DNA of 31,855 nucleotides. Source: an uncultured Erysipelotrichaceae bacterium (GTDB lineage Bacteria; Bacillota_I; Bacilli_A; RF39; UBA660). The stretch lies in contig CADBMO010000017.1 of NCBI GenBank assembly GCA_902795755.1, positions 1-31,855 of the forward strand, read 5' to 3'. Below the pieces are notes generated by a model, which was not told the DNA's origin, did no database searches, and saw nothing but the letters and a program-made list of their open reading frames with translations. Positions 1-7,364 of this stretch are shown here, in pieces. The position numbers and the translations under genes were made by a program. The first letter of the stretch is position 1. Each line of letters begins with the position of its first letter.

Positions 1-51
1 ACCCTTTATATTCTTACTCTATAATATAATTATACATTATATATAAATAAA

Positions 52-79
52 AATAAATACATTATTTAATGTATTTATT
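52..79 (-). terminator. AT-only hairpin at the end of the DUF5662 gene
   Basis: A perfect inverted repeat with 13-base arms (AATAAATACATTA and its complement) separated by two bases overlaps the stop codon of the DUF5662 gene. The minus-strand sequence that follows is T-rich (TTTTATTTATATA). Position and shape fit an intrinsic terminator, but the all-AT stem is weak. Confidence 0.5.
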
Positions 80-598
80 ATATGTTTTTTTTAAATTGCC
101 TTTATTAATTGTTTTTTTAAGACCATTATCTATTAATTGTCTATATACATCTTGTATTGCCTTTTTAATATCTTCATTTATATATTTTAAATCTTTTCTG
201 TTATTAAAGTATCTTAAATTATTCTCCGGTTTATAATCTTTGCCAGAATAAGTCATTGATGCAGCGATATTATCACATATTAATTCACAAAAATATTTAA
301 ATGGTATTACTGGGACGCTTATTGGACTATTAAAATCATACCAGTATTCAAAATGATGTTTATTTCTTCCTTTATGATGTAACCATGCTTTAGAATAACC
401 ATTATCCATTTTACTTTTTTTAATTGGGCTTACCTTTCCATCAAAATATTTTACACTTTCTATAAATTCTGAAGGAGAATATTTAGATAAGTCATGAATT
501 AATCCTCTAAAAGGTATACCTGCTCTTATTGATAGTTTAAATACATACCATCTATGTTTATTAACCGTATGCAAATGCATAAATAAGTTTTTAATCAT
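62..598 (-). CDS. DUF5662 family protein
   Basis: 178-residue protein that I recognise as the DUF5662 family of Firmicutes and phages. Its biochemical role is unknown. The family core is visible: a basic N-terminal helix (HLHTVNKHRW), then HDLSKYSPSEF at about residues 35-45, and LHHKGRNKHHFEYW at about 73-86. The spaced His and Asp residues (H35-D36, H74-H75, H81-H82) look like a metal site of HD-domain type; that reading is inference. An AAAGGTGAT ribosome binding site six bases before the ATG supports the start. It lies 24 bases after the ZIP transporter gene on the same strand, so it is probably the last gene of that transcription unit. Confidence 0.85.
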   Translation of the reverse strand: MIKNLFMHLHTVNKHRWYVFKLSIRAGIPFRGLIHDLSKYSPSEFIESVKYFDGKVSPIKKSKMDNGYSKAWLHHKGRNKHHFEYWYDFNSPISVPVIPFKYFCELICDNIAASMTYSGKDYKPENNLRYFNNRKDLKYINEDIKKAIQDVYRQLIDNGLKKTINKGNLKKTYNKYIK

Positions 599-622
599 AA
601 TATCACCTTTATAATTATAACA

Positions 623-1375
623 TTAAATTAATAAATGTGAAACAACCATAATAATAAAGCCAATCATAAAACCTAATAAAACCTCTTTTAAAGGCCCTTT
701 ATTATAAGATGTTGGTATTAACTCATAAATAGATATATGTAGCATAATACCCGCTATTATGGCGTATAATGAGCCCATAATAGTATTATTTATAATTGGT
801 TTTAAAAATATAAATGCTAATATACTTCCTAATATTTCACTCATACCAGATATAAATGAATATATAATTGCTTTCTTTTTATTATTTGTAGCATGATAAA
901 TTGGAACAGCTATTGATATCCCCTCTGGTATATTATGAAGTGCTATTGCAATAGAAAGTGTAATACCTAGCTTTATATTCGTACTGGACGTAATAAACGT
1001 TGCAATTCCTTCTGGAATATTATGAATGATAATAGCAATCATACTTATGATTCCTATTTTATAAAGTCCCCTACTATCTTTATTATTATAATCAGGTACA
1101 TATTTATCTATCGTCATAGAAATAATTATACCTATAACCATAAAGATTAGTGTAAATAATAATTTTAGTATTGAATCTTTATACCAAAGTATTAATTTAT
1201 AAGCATTAGGTAATAAATCAGTTAAACTAACTGATATCATTACTCCTGCTGCAAATGATAAAGCATAAACAACTACCCTATTACTCTTTTTTTTATCTAT
1301 AAATATTATTAATGATCCTATAACAGTAGATATTCCTGCTAAAAACGACAATAAAAAAGCATATATATTACTCAT
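623..1375 (-). CDS. ZIP family divalent metal transporter (ZupT-like)
   Basis: Integral membrane protein of 250 residues with about eight hydrophobic segments. Two copies of the ZIP signature HNIPEG occur, at about residues 118-123 and 147-152. In characterised ZIP proteins such as ZupT these lie in TM4 and TM5 and bind the transported Zn, Fe or Mn; the substrate cannot be told from sequence. The start is decided by the ribosome binding site: an upstream in-frame TTG at 1393 is part of the TTGGAGG sequence itself, so the ATG at 1375, about 11 bases after GGAGG, is the likely start. It precedes the DUF5662 gene by 24 bases. It could be called zupT, but the ortholog is not certain. Confidence 0.9.
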   Translation of the reverse strand: MSNIYAFLLSFLAGISTVIGSLIIFIDKKKSNRVVVYALSFAAGVMISVSLTDLLPNAYKLILWYKDSILKLLFTLIFMVIGIIISMTIDKYVPDYNNKDSRGLYKIGIISMIAIIIHNIPEGIATFITSSTNIKLGITLSIAIALHNIPEGISIAVPIYHATNNKKKAIIYSFISGMSEILGSILAFIFLKPIINNTIMGSLYAIIAGIMLHISIYELIPTSYNKGPLKEVLLGFMIGFIIMVVSHLLI

Positions 1376-1413
1376 TGGTATAAATACCTCCAAGTAATTA
1401 TATGCTATATTAA

Positions 1414-1575
1414 TTATAAGTATTCAATTCCATAATAAATATGATAAGTTATAAAGTTATATATAATATAAATATTAAGTATTAGCATTATTATATTATA
1501 TATATTATTATATTTAATTTTTCTTATTGGTAATAATGTAATTACAAATTCTGCTATAAATGGAATAACAAATAT
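1414..1575 (-). CDS. Possible small membrane ORF without a standard start codon
   Basis: An open frame of about 53 codons follows a good AAAGGAG sequence, but the codon at the right distance is ATA, not ATG, GTG or TTG. The reading gives a hydrophobic peptide (FVIPFIAEFVITLLPIRKI, then a second segment rich in I, Y and N) ending 38 bases before the ZIP start. It may be a small membrane protein with a rare start, a decayed gene whose start was lost (a GTG inside the ribosome site opens another frame that stops after nine codons), or chance in AT-rich DNA. No known family recognised. Confidence 0.25.
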   Translation of the reverse strand: MFVIPFIAEFVITLLPIRKIKYNNIYNIIMLILNIYIIYNFITYHIYYGIEYL

Positions 1576-1635
1576 TTCTTCACTCCTTTATTATTCGTTT
1601 ATAATATCATATTAAGTCGTTTCATTCAATAAAAT

Positions 1636-1660
1636 AAGATGTAAATTGCCTTTACATCTT
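1636..1660 (-). terminator. Terminator-like hairpin after the 217-residue membrane protein gene
   Basis: A perfect 10-bp stem (AAGATGTAAA and complement) with a five-base loop lies 15 bases after the stop codon of the 1676..2329 gene. The downstream minus-strand sequence is ATTTTATT, an imperfect U tract. It separates that gene from the possible small ORF and ZIP unit. Confidence 0.55.
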
Positions 1661-1675
1661 TTGATTGTGTTATAT

Positions 1676-2329
1676 TTATTCATTTAATAAAAAACTAATT
1701 ATAAATAAAATGAATCCTGACAATGTACATATAAATGTTGTTATTCCAAGTATTAGATTTGTATTACTTGATTTAATAAGGTTTTCTTGCATAAAAAAGT
1801 AATAAATTGGGAATGTAATAAAAAGTGCTATTCCCGTAAGTCTTAAATATTTTTTTATTTGATACCTCTTGTTGTTTCTTAGCCTTTCTTTTTCTTCCTT
1901 TGCCTCATATTTTTCTTTTTCCTCAATAATTTTTGCTTCATTAATTTCATCTTTAATTTCTTTTATAAATTCATTCATTGACACTTTATTAATGTGTCTA
2001 ATTAAAAATATTATTGCTATGACAGGTAATGATGCAAGAAATATAAATACCATAATACCTTTTAAACTATTTAATATGCCACCTAATACTAATAGGATTA
2101 ATGTCATAAAAAAAATTAACATAATTGCAATACCCTTTGTAATGTTTGTTCTTGCCATAAATGCTATTGCTATAAAAATAATAAATAGTCCTATAAATAC
2201 AAAAGTTATATCAATTTTAGTATTAAATATATCACCATCATTTTGTATTATACTTGGAATAGTAAATCCCAATAAGAAAATAGCTCCCGTTATTAATAAA
2301 AATATTCCAATCTTTTTTTCGTCTCTCAT
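1676..2329 (-). CDS. Hypothetical membrane protein
   Basis: 217 residues, no family recognised. Four hydrophobic segments occupy about residues 8-110. They are followed by a strongly charged stretch (about 112-160, rich in E and K) likely to form a helix or coiled coil, then two more hydrophobic segments (about 163-182 and 190-214). This predicts six membrane passes with a cytoplasmic charged loop. The start ATG has a modest AAGGAT site about ten bases upstream. A good promoter lies just before it and a hairpin just after it, so it appears to be transcribed alone. Function unknown. Confidence 0.7.
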   Translation of the reverse strand: MRDEKKIGIFLLITGAIFLLGFTIPSIIQNDGDIFNTKIDITFVFIGLFIIFIAIAFMARTNITKGIAIMLIFFMTLILLVLGGILNSLKGIMVFIFLASLPVIAIIFLIRHINKVSMNEFIKEIKDEINEAKIIEEKEKYEAKEEKERLRNNKRYQIKKYLRLTGIALFITFPIYYFFMQENLIKSSNTNLILGITTFICTLSGFILFIISFLLNE

Positions 2330-2352
2330 ATAATCATATCCTTATTGGTTAT

Positions 2353-2381
2353 ATAATACCATAATAAACATATAATAACAA
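2353..2381 (-). promoter_or_regulatory. Promoter of the 217-residue membrane protein gene
   Basis: Minus strand: -35 TTGTTA (2376-2381), 17-base spacer, -10 TATTAT (2353-2358) with an extended TGG before it. It lies 24 bases before the gene start, downstream of the phosphoesterase terminator. Confidence 0.55.
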
Positions 2382-2387
2382 TTATAT

Positions 2388-2419
2388 AAAAAAGATAATG
2401 CAATTTACTTTACATTACC
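2388..2419 (-). terminator. Intrinsic terminator of the xerD-phosphoesterase operon
   Basis: On the minus strand GGTAATG pairs with CATTATC (one G-U pair) across a 12-base loop, followed by a run of six Ts. The stem overlaps the stop codon region of the phosphoesterase C-terminal ORF. Confidence 0.55.
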
Positions 2420-2944
2420 TTTTATATTAATTATTACATATTCAGAGAAAGTACCAGTTTTAAATTTTAATGCCCAATCTGATATTCCAGATGATACTAT
2501 AAAATTAGTTTTACCCCTTTTTTCTAAGCCATATACCTTATCGTTAGCTTTTATCATTAATCCTATTTTTCCAAGAGGAATTAACTGACCACCATGAGTG
2601 TGGCCTGATAATACTAAGTCAGCATTATTCATTTCATTATTATAATCATTTGGTTGATGATCAAGCATTATTATGTATTTGTTTTTGTCAAAATCTTTTA
2701 CTAATTCTTTTGCTGATAATCTATCTATTTCAGTTTTATCTTGTCTTCCTACAACATAAAAACTATTGTTTATTAATGTGCTTTCATCTTCTAATATTGT
2801 AATATTGTTTTTATTTAATTCTTTTCTTAAGTCTTCTTCTGTAAAATCACGATAATTAAAATAACCTTTATCATGATTACCATATATAAAATATATTCCA
2901 TATTTTGTATTTATTTTACCTAAAGCTTTAGTTGCTATTATCAT
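2405..2944 (-). CDS. Metallophosphoesterase, C-terminal part (frame-broken)
   Basis: 179-residue ORF carrying the second half of a YkuE/YaeI-type calcineurin-like metallophosphoesterase: GNHD at residues 22-25, a His in MLDHQP near 96, and GHTHGG at 114-119. These are metal ligands of the family. It lacks the N-terminal D-x-H and GD motifs, which are in the preceding ORF in another frame. No ribosome binding site precedes its ATG, which overlaps the upstream stop as ATGA, so independent initiation is doubtful. Adding one A to the A8 run at 2948-2955, or a -1 ribosomal shift there, fuses both ORFs into one uninterrupted protein of about 360 residues. It is either a frameshifted gene, an assembly error, or a recoded gene. 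Confidence 0.85.
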   Translation of the reverse strand: MIIATKALGKINTKYGIYFIYGNHDKGYFNYRDFTEEDLRKELNKNNITILEDESTLINNSFYVVGRQDKTEIDRLSAKELVKDFDKNKYIIMLDHQPNDYNNEMNNADLVLSGHTHGGQLIPLGKIGLMIKANDKVYGLEKRGKTNFIVSSGISDWALKFKTGTFSEYVIINIKGNVK

Positions 2945-3486
2945 ATCTTTTTTTTAGTAGAATCATCTACATAATCACCTGTTACAACAACAATATCTGG
3001 TTTTTGTTTATTAATTTCTTTAAAATAATTAGCAAGCCCATAACCATCAAAAGTAGTACCTAAATGAGAATCTGTTATTTGGGCTATTTTAAGACTTTTA
3101 ATATTTTTATTAGTATTTATATTATAAACTGTTTTTCTAACGTTATATACGCTAATAACACCATATAAAAGGTATATAAATGTTATAAATATTGTTATAG
3201 CACCTGATAAGTATATTTTAGGTTCTTTTTTAGATATTTTTTTAATAATATAAAATACAAAGTCAAAGATAATCCAAAACAATACAAAATGTATTATACA
3301 TACTAATGTGTTTATAAAATCAATTATTCCAAACATTATTATGATTAGTATAGGTATTAATGTAATTATCCATGATAATTTTTTATTATTAATATTTTTA
3401 ATTATATTAAACTTTCTAATTCTACTAATTAAATATACTATGTTTAATAGTATTATTATAATAATTATTGTTAATATTGCGTACAT
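2941..3486 (-). CDS. Metallophosphoesterase, N-terminal part with membrane anchor (frame-broken)
   Basis: 181 residues. Hydrophobic segments at about 1-20, 38-57, 59-81 and 92-113 give a membrane anchor like that of YkuE-type membrane phosphoesterases. The catalytic domain then begins with the D-S-H motif at 139-141 and GDYVDD at 170-175, and the frame stops six codons later, in mid-domain. The rest of the domain (GNHD, GHTH) continues in the next ORF. Family members hydrolyse phosphodiesters or lipid-linked phosphates such as UDP-diacylglucosamine; the substrate here is unknown. The gene starts seven bases after xerD, in the same operon. Confidence 0.85.
   Translation of the reverse strand: MYAILTIIIIIILLNIVYLISRIRKFNIIKNINNKKLSWIITLIPILIIIMFGIIDFINTLVCIIHFVLFWIIFDFVFYIIKKISKKEPKIYLSGAITIFITFIYLLYGVISVYNVRKTVYNINTNKNIKSLKIAQITDSHLGTTFDGYGLANYFKEINKQKPDIVVVTGDYVDDSTKKKI
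2947..2953 (-). other. A_AAA_AAG slippery heptamer at the phosphoesterase frame break
   Basis: In the upstream reading frame the codons are ACT AAA AAA AAG ATA TGA. The last seven bases of the A run plus G are A_AAA_AAG in exactly the phase required for tandem slippage by -1, as in the dnaX site. A -1 shift continues as GAT ATG ATA ATA GCA into the C-terminal ORF and bypasses the TGA two codons later. I see no ribosome-binding-like stimulator about ten bases upstream and only a weak palindrome (CTAAAGCTTTAG) downstream. Confidence 0.5.
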
Positions 3487-3493
3487 ATTTTAC

Positions 3494-4378
3494 CTAATCC
3501 TTCTTATTTCTTGGATGATAAGTATCATAATCAATTCTCTTTTTTGAGTTTGATAAATGAGTATATATTTGTGTTGTTTTTATGTTTTCATGTCCTAATA
3601 ACTCCCCTATACTTCTTAAGTCAGCACCATTTTCTAACATTAAAGTTGCAAAAGTATGCCTTAGTGTATGAGGAGATATTTCTTTTTTTATACCCTTTTC
3701 TTTAGCTTCTTTTTTAATAATTTTAAATAAACCTTGTCTAGTAATACCTTTGCCATAACTAGATATAAAAACACTATCAGTTAAATATCCTTTTAAAAGT
3801 GTAGGCCTTTTTTCTTCTAAATATACTTTTAATAGATTAGTTGTATAAGTTGCAATAGGTACTATTCTTTCTTTTTTTCCTTTACCAAAACATCTTACAT
3901 AATCATCTTTTAAGTTTATATCGTTTATGGTCAAATTAATAATTTCACTAACCCTCATTCCAGTTGCAAACATTAATTCTAATATTGCCTTATTTCTATA
4001 CTCTAGTGCTGTTTTAGGGTTTATATCTAATAAAAGATTAATTTCATCCTCATTTAATGTTACTGGTAATTTTTTTTGTAGTTTTGGTGATTCTATTTTT
4101 TCCATTGGGTTTTCATCAATAATTTTTTCTCTCATCAAATAATCAAAAAAAGTTCTTATACTAACTATTTTTCTTGCTACCGTCCTATCTTTTTCTTTAG
4201 CATCATGTAATTCGTTTATATAATTTCTAATATCATTAGTTGTTACATCTGATATTTTTTTGTTATGTAAAAAATGATTAAAACTATTTAAATCATTTTC
4301 ATATGCATCTTTAGTATTTTCACTTAATTTTTTTTCAATATATACGTAATTAATATAATCTTTTATTTCATTATTCAT
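3494..4378 (-). CDS. xerD: Tyrosine recombinase XerD
   Basis: 294-residue site-specific recombinase of the XerC/XerD type that resolves chromosome dimers at dif with FtsK. The N-terminal SAM-like core-binding domain covers about residues 1-90 and the catalytic domain 105-294. All catalytic residues can be placed: R142 (GMRVSE), K166 (GKGKKER), H237 and R240 (HTLRH), H263 (LLGH) and Y272 (IYTHL). The C terminus YHPR is typical of XerD. Its start overlaps the preceding 177-residue gene by eight bases, so the two are translationally coupled. The housekeeping length and lack of phage genes argue against an integrase. XerC versus XerD is inferred from the C terminus. Confidence 0.9.
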   Translation of the reverse strand: MNNEIKDYINYVYIEKKLSENTKDAYENDLNSFNHFLHNKKISDVTTNDIRNYINELHDAKEKDRTVARKIVSIRTFFDYLMREKIIDENPMEKIESPKLQKKLPVTLNEDEINLLLDINPKTALEYRNKAILELMFATGMRVSEIINLTINDINLKDDYVRCFGKGKKERIVPIATYTTNLLKVYLEEKRPTLLKGYLTDSVFISSYGKGITRQGLFKIIKKEAKEKGIKKEISPHTLRHTFATLMLENGADLRSIGELLGHENIKTTQIYTHLSNSKKRIDYDTYHPRNKKD

Positions 4379-4904
4379 TTTCTACACCTTTAATCGCTTC
4401 AAGAATTCTTTTTGGAATTTCTGAATCCCTATATTTGGTCGTTGCTATTTTTCTTTTCCTTTCTTTTGGATTTTTTATTGTAGAATAAAAATCCATAATT
4501 TTATTCAAATCTGTAATAAGTAAATTATAGTCTCTGTTTTGAGTTAAAATATCTATGAATAATTTTTTTGATAGATGCACGTAATCATAAGATTCTCTAA
4601 AATCATATGGCATATAATTATAATCTATTCTCATATTTTCTATTACTTTCATCTTTAATAATATTTCATTTGTAGCGTTATATATTTTATGTATGTTTAA
4701 TATGTAGGTAGTAACATATGAATTAAGTAATTCTTTAATTAATTCATCATCATATTGTTTTTTGTCTAAATTGTAATATAAATTATCAGTATCACTAAAA
4801 AAAACGTATTTAATGTTTAATAAATCTTTTTCGTTAATATCTATATCACTAATACCATTTTTTAAAGTTTTATATAGTTCTATTTTAGTATTGTTATAAT
4901 TCAT
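4371..4904 (-). CDS. Hypothetical protein upstream of xerD
   Basis: 177 residues, soluble, mostly helical by eye, with no recognised domain, signal or membrane segment. The C-terminal third is basic (NPKERKRKIATTKYRDSEIPKRILEAIKG). The start is well supported by GGAGG seven bases before the ATG. It is the first gene of the operon with xerD and the phosphoesterase and overlaps xerD by eight bases, which suggests stoichiometric or coupled expression. Function unknown; the neighbour suggests, but does not show, a role linked to chromosome segregation. Confidence 0.75.
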   Translation of the reverse strand: MNYNNTKIELYKTLKNGISDIDINEKDLLNIKYVFFSDTDNLYYNLDKKQYDDELIKELLNSYVTTYILNIHKIYNATNEILLKMKVIENMRIDYNYMPYDFRESYDYVHLSKKLFIDILTQNRDYNLLITDLNKIMDFYSTIKNPKERKRKIATTKYRDSEIPKRILEAIKGVENE

Positions 4905-4921
4905 ATGTACCTCCTATTAAA

Positions 4922-4950
4922 ATTATATGGGCACTTTATTAATTTGTCAA
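4922..4950 (-). promoter_or_regulatory. Consensus promoter of the xerD operon
   Basis: Minus strand: TTGACA (4945-4950), 17-base spacer, TATAAT (4922-4927). Both hexamers match the housekeeping sigma consensus exactly. It lies 18 bases before the first gene and overlaps the region needed by the divergent rarA promoter. Confidence 0.85.
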
Positions 4951-4953
4951 ATA

Positions 4954-4962
4954 TGATATAAT
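4954..4962 (+). promoter_or_regulatory. Extended -10 promoter of rarA
   Basis: TGATATAAT gives an extended -10 (TG-n-TATAAT) 19 bases before the rarA ATG. No good -35 is present at the usual spacing, which extended -10 elements can tolerate. Its -35 region falls inside the divergent xerD-operon promoter. Confidence 0.65.
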
Positions 4963-4981
4963 AACTTTTAGAGGTGTAAAT

Positions 4982-6199
4982 ATGAGTAATGAACCACTTG
5001 CTAATAGTTTAAGACCTACTAAATTAAAGGATATTATAGGTCAAGAACATTTGATTGGGAAAGATAAAATATTATCTAATCTAGTTAAAAATAAAAAACT
5101 ATTTTCGATGATTTTATATGGTCCACCAGGTATTGGTAAAACTTCAATTGCTAATGCTATATCAACTGAACTTGATATGAAAGTTAGGTTTTTAAACGCG
5201 GTTGTTAATAATAAAAAGGATTTTGAAATAGTATTTGAAGAAACTAAAATATATGACAATATAGTATTAGTAGTTGATGAAATACATAGATTAAATAAGG
5301 ATAAACAAGATTTATTATTACCATTACTTGAAAACGGTAAGATTATCTTAATTGGCCTTACGACATCTAATCCATATCATAAGATAAAACCCGCAATTAG
5401 AAGTAGATGTCAAATATTTGAATTATATCCAATAAGTAAGGATGATATTATTAAAGGTTTAAAAAAAGCTTCTAAAAAATTAGAAGGAATTAAAATTAAT
5501 AATGATTCTTTAAAACTTATTGCAACTATGTCAAACGGAGATTATAGGTACGCAATTAACTTACTTGAAGTAGCTTACTACTCTTCTAGTGATAAAGTGG
5601 TTAATAAAGAAACTATAACAAGTGTAAACACTAAATCATCAAATCCTATGGATGAAGATGAAACTGGTCATTATGATGTTTTATCTGCCTTTCAAAAGTC
5701 AATTAGAGGCAGTGATGTAAATGCATCTTTACATTATTTGGCTAGATTAATATCTAGTGGTGATTTAGATAGTATTTATAGAAGAATGAGCGTTATAGCA
5801 TATGAAGATATTGGCCTTGCAAATCCTATGATGGGTGTTAAAGTAGATGCTTGTATTAATGCTTGTGAATTAGTAGGGTTACCAGAAGCTAAAATACCAC
5901 TTGCTAAAACTGTTATTGAACTCGCTTTATCTCCTAAATCAAATAGTGCTGATCAAGCAATAGAACTTGCATTAAAAGATATAGAAAATGGTAATATTGG
6001 TAAGGTACCACCTCATATAAATGCACAAGCATTTGGCTATAAATATCCTCATAGTTACCCAAATAGCTATGTAATTCAGCAATATATGCCTGATGAATTA
6101 TTAGGCAGAAAATATTATAAACCAAAGAATAATAAGTATGAATTAGTATTTAAACAAACACTTGATAATATAGATAAAATAAATAGTAAGGAACAATAG
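4982..6199 (+). CDS. rarA: Replication-associated recombination protein RarA
   Basis: 405-residue AAA+ ATPase of the RarA/MgsA/WRNIP1 family, acting at stalled replication forks. Walker A is GPPGIGKT at residues 47-54 and Walker B is DEIHR at 99-103; a sensor-like GLTTSNP follows. The C-terminal half contains the tetramerisation and MgsA-type region (YRRMSVIAYEDIGLANP, then HINAQAFGYKYPHSYPN). Length is usual for the family. AGAGGTG before the ATG supports the start. It is single-gene, reads rightward and ends in a strong shared terminator. In B. subtilis rarA lies beside tcdA, aspS and hisS, as here. Confidence 0.95.
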   Translation: MSNEPLANSLRPTKLKDIIGQEHLIGKDKILSNLVKNKKLFSMILYGPPGIGKTSIANAISTELDMKVRFLNAVVNNKKDFEIVFEETKIYDNIVLVVDEIHRLNKDKQDLLLPLLENGKIILIGLTTSNPYHKIKPAIRSRCQIFELYPISKDDIIKGLKKASKKLEGIKINNDSLKLIATMSNGDYRYAINLLEVAYYSSSDKVVNKETITSVNTKSSNPMDEDETGHYDVLSAFQKSIRGSDVNASLHYLARLISSGDLDSIYRRMSVIAYEDIGLANPMMGVKVDACINACELVGLPEAKIPLAKTVIELALSPKSNSADQAIELALKDIENGNIGKVPPHINAQAFGYKYPHSYPNSYVIQQYMPDELLGRKYYKPKNNKYELVFKQTLDNIDKINSKEQ

Positions 6200-6212
6200 T
6201 TCCTTACTATTT
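6181..6212. terminator. Bidirectional terminator between rarA and the surface protein gene
   Basis: Perfect 14-bp stem (AAATAGTAAGGAAC and complement) with the loop AATA. It includes the rarA stop codon and sits immediately before the convergent stop of the 6215..7303 gene. The T-rich side serves rarA best; the A-rich other side allows it to act for both. Confidence 0.8.
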
Positions 6213-6214
6213 TA

Positions 6215-7303
6215 TTATTCATCTTCATCGTATGAAAACTTTATTACTTTTGTTTTTTCTAGCTCTTCTTCCGTTTCTGGTTCAAAATCATCTTTTTCAA
6301 AAGAAAACATTCTTGTTTTTTCTTCTTCGTCATTATCAATTATTGGCATTTGTCTTGTTTTTTCCATTTCATCATTATCTTCTGCTAGTTCATCAAAGTC
6401 ATCATTATCTTCTTCATCGCCAGCTTCTTTACGAAGTCTTTTCTTTTCATTTTCTTCTCTTTTTTCTTTGATTTTATCTTCTTTGTCTTGTTTTTTATTT
6501 TGAATAAATATAAATATTGCAACGGCAATTACTATTAATAATATGATACCAATAATTATAAATGGCATTGGATTAGACTCACTTTTATCAATAATAATCT
6601 TGTAAGTTGCTTTTTCTCCATCAGAACTAGTTACAATAATCTTAATGGTACTTCCTGTTTCAAGATCTTCGTTACCTTCGATTTTTACTTCAGCATCTTC
6701 GTCTACCGGAGTTGCAACTATATCTAATTCAGTATCTTCTTTATCAATTTTCAAATGAAAAGTTGTAGATACTTTATCAAAATCTAATTTATATCCTACT
6801 ACTTTTATATTTTTTAATTTAGTAGAAGCGGCTTTATTTTTTTCTTTTCGCTCAACTATTACTTTATAATTATTAGTTGTTTGATCTTCAGAAGTAACAC
6901 TTATTGTAAACTCATTTTCTCCAACTTCTAGTTTGTTTTTACCTTCTACTTTAACAATTGCATTATCATCTTCTGCAACTGCTCTAATAGTAGCTTTAGT
7001 AGTTTCATAACTTACTTTTACATTATATTTTTTAATTGTTTTATCAAAATCATCTATTGCTTCTCCATTTACAAGTATTCTTTCTAGATATGCATTACTT
7101 GATTTTGCCTTAGTTGTTGTTGTACTTTTCTTAGTGGTTGTAGTTTTTGTTGTTATAGCTTTTGTTGTAGTTGTTGTAGTAGTCGTAGTCTCCTCTTCAG
7201 TATTTCCACCTGAAGGTGTTTCTCCTTCTTCTGCATAAACAGGTAAAATAAACATAAAACATGCTACTAATATAAATAATATTTTAACAAATTTTTCTTT
7301 CAT
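6215..7303 (-). CDS. Membrane-anchored surface protein with two cadherin-like beta-sandwich domains
   Basis: 362 residues. A signal peptide covers about residues 1-24, followed by a Thr/Lys-rich linker (36-67). Two domains of the Firmicutes cadherin-like beta-sandwich type follow (about 70-152 and 160-240; LERILVNGEAIDDFDKTIKKY is the typical entry, written here as the start of domain 1). One membrane segment lies at about 246-267 and a highly charged tail at 268-362. The tail holds three similar motifs with EKT[R/K] (Thr at 316, 330, 351), each followed by hydrophobic residues. Topology is outside-N, inside-C. The domains may bind wall or partner proteins; no enzymatic motif is visible. It has its own promoter and AGGGAG site. 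Confidence 0.8.
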   Translation of the reverse strand: MKEKFVKILFILVACFMFILPVYAEEGETPSGGNTEEETTTTTTTTTKAITTKTTTTKKSTTTTKAKSSNAYLERILVNGEAIDDFDKTIKKYNVKVSYETTKATIRAVAEDDNAIVKVEGKNKLEVGENEFTISVTSEDQTTNNYKVIVERKEKNKAASTKLKNIKVVGYKLDFDKVSTTFHLKIDKEDTELDIVATPVDEDAEVKIEGNEDLETGSTIKIIVTSSDGEKATYKIIIDKSESNPMPFIIIGIILLIVIAVAIFIFIQNKKQDKEDKIKEKREENEKKRLRKEAGDEEDNDDFDELAEDNDEMEKTRQMPIIDNDEEEKTRMFSFEKDDFEPETEEELEKTKVIKFSYDEDE

Positions 7304-7332
7304 AATTTCAACTCCCTATTTTAACTAGATTA

Positions 7333-7361
7333 ATTGTATCATTTTCTTTTAAATATATCAA
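7333..7361 (-). promoter_or_regulatory. Promoter of the surface protein gene
   Basis: Minus strand: TTGATA (7356-7361), 17-base spacer, TACAAT (7333-7338) with extended TGA. It lies about 30 bases before the ATG and just after the stop of the 51-residue gene. Confidence 0.7.
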
Positions 7362-7364
7362 CTA

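Noticed and set aside
1869..2333. 154-codon open frame on the plus strand
   Set aside because: Antisense to the 217-residue membrane protein gene; Ser/Ile/Phe-rich shadow of the Glu/Lys-rich minus-strand coding, and that gene has a promoter and terminator.
2941..2944. TGA read as Trp at the phosphoesterase break
   Set aside because: The next two in-frame codons are TAA and TAG, and TGA ends other genes normally, so a mycoplasma-type code does not explain the break.
3494..4378. Mobile integrase or genomic island
   Set aside because: The recombinase has XerD length and C terminus, and no att repeats, tRNA or phage genes are nearby. I also saw no dif-like site.
7090..7200. Possible DNA repeat array
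   Set aside because: It is only the Thr-codon-rich linker of the surface protein (GTTGTAGTTG-like on this strand), not an array of spaced repeats; no CRISPR seen anywhere.
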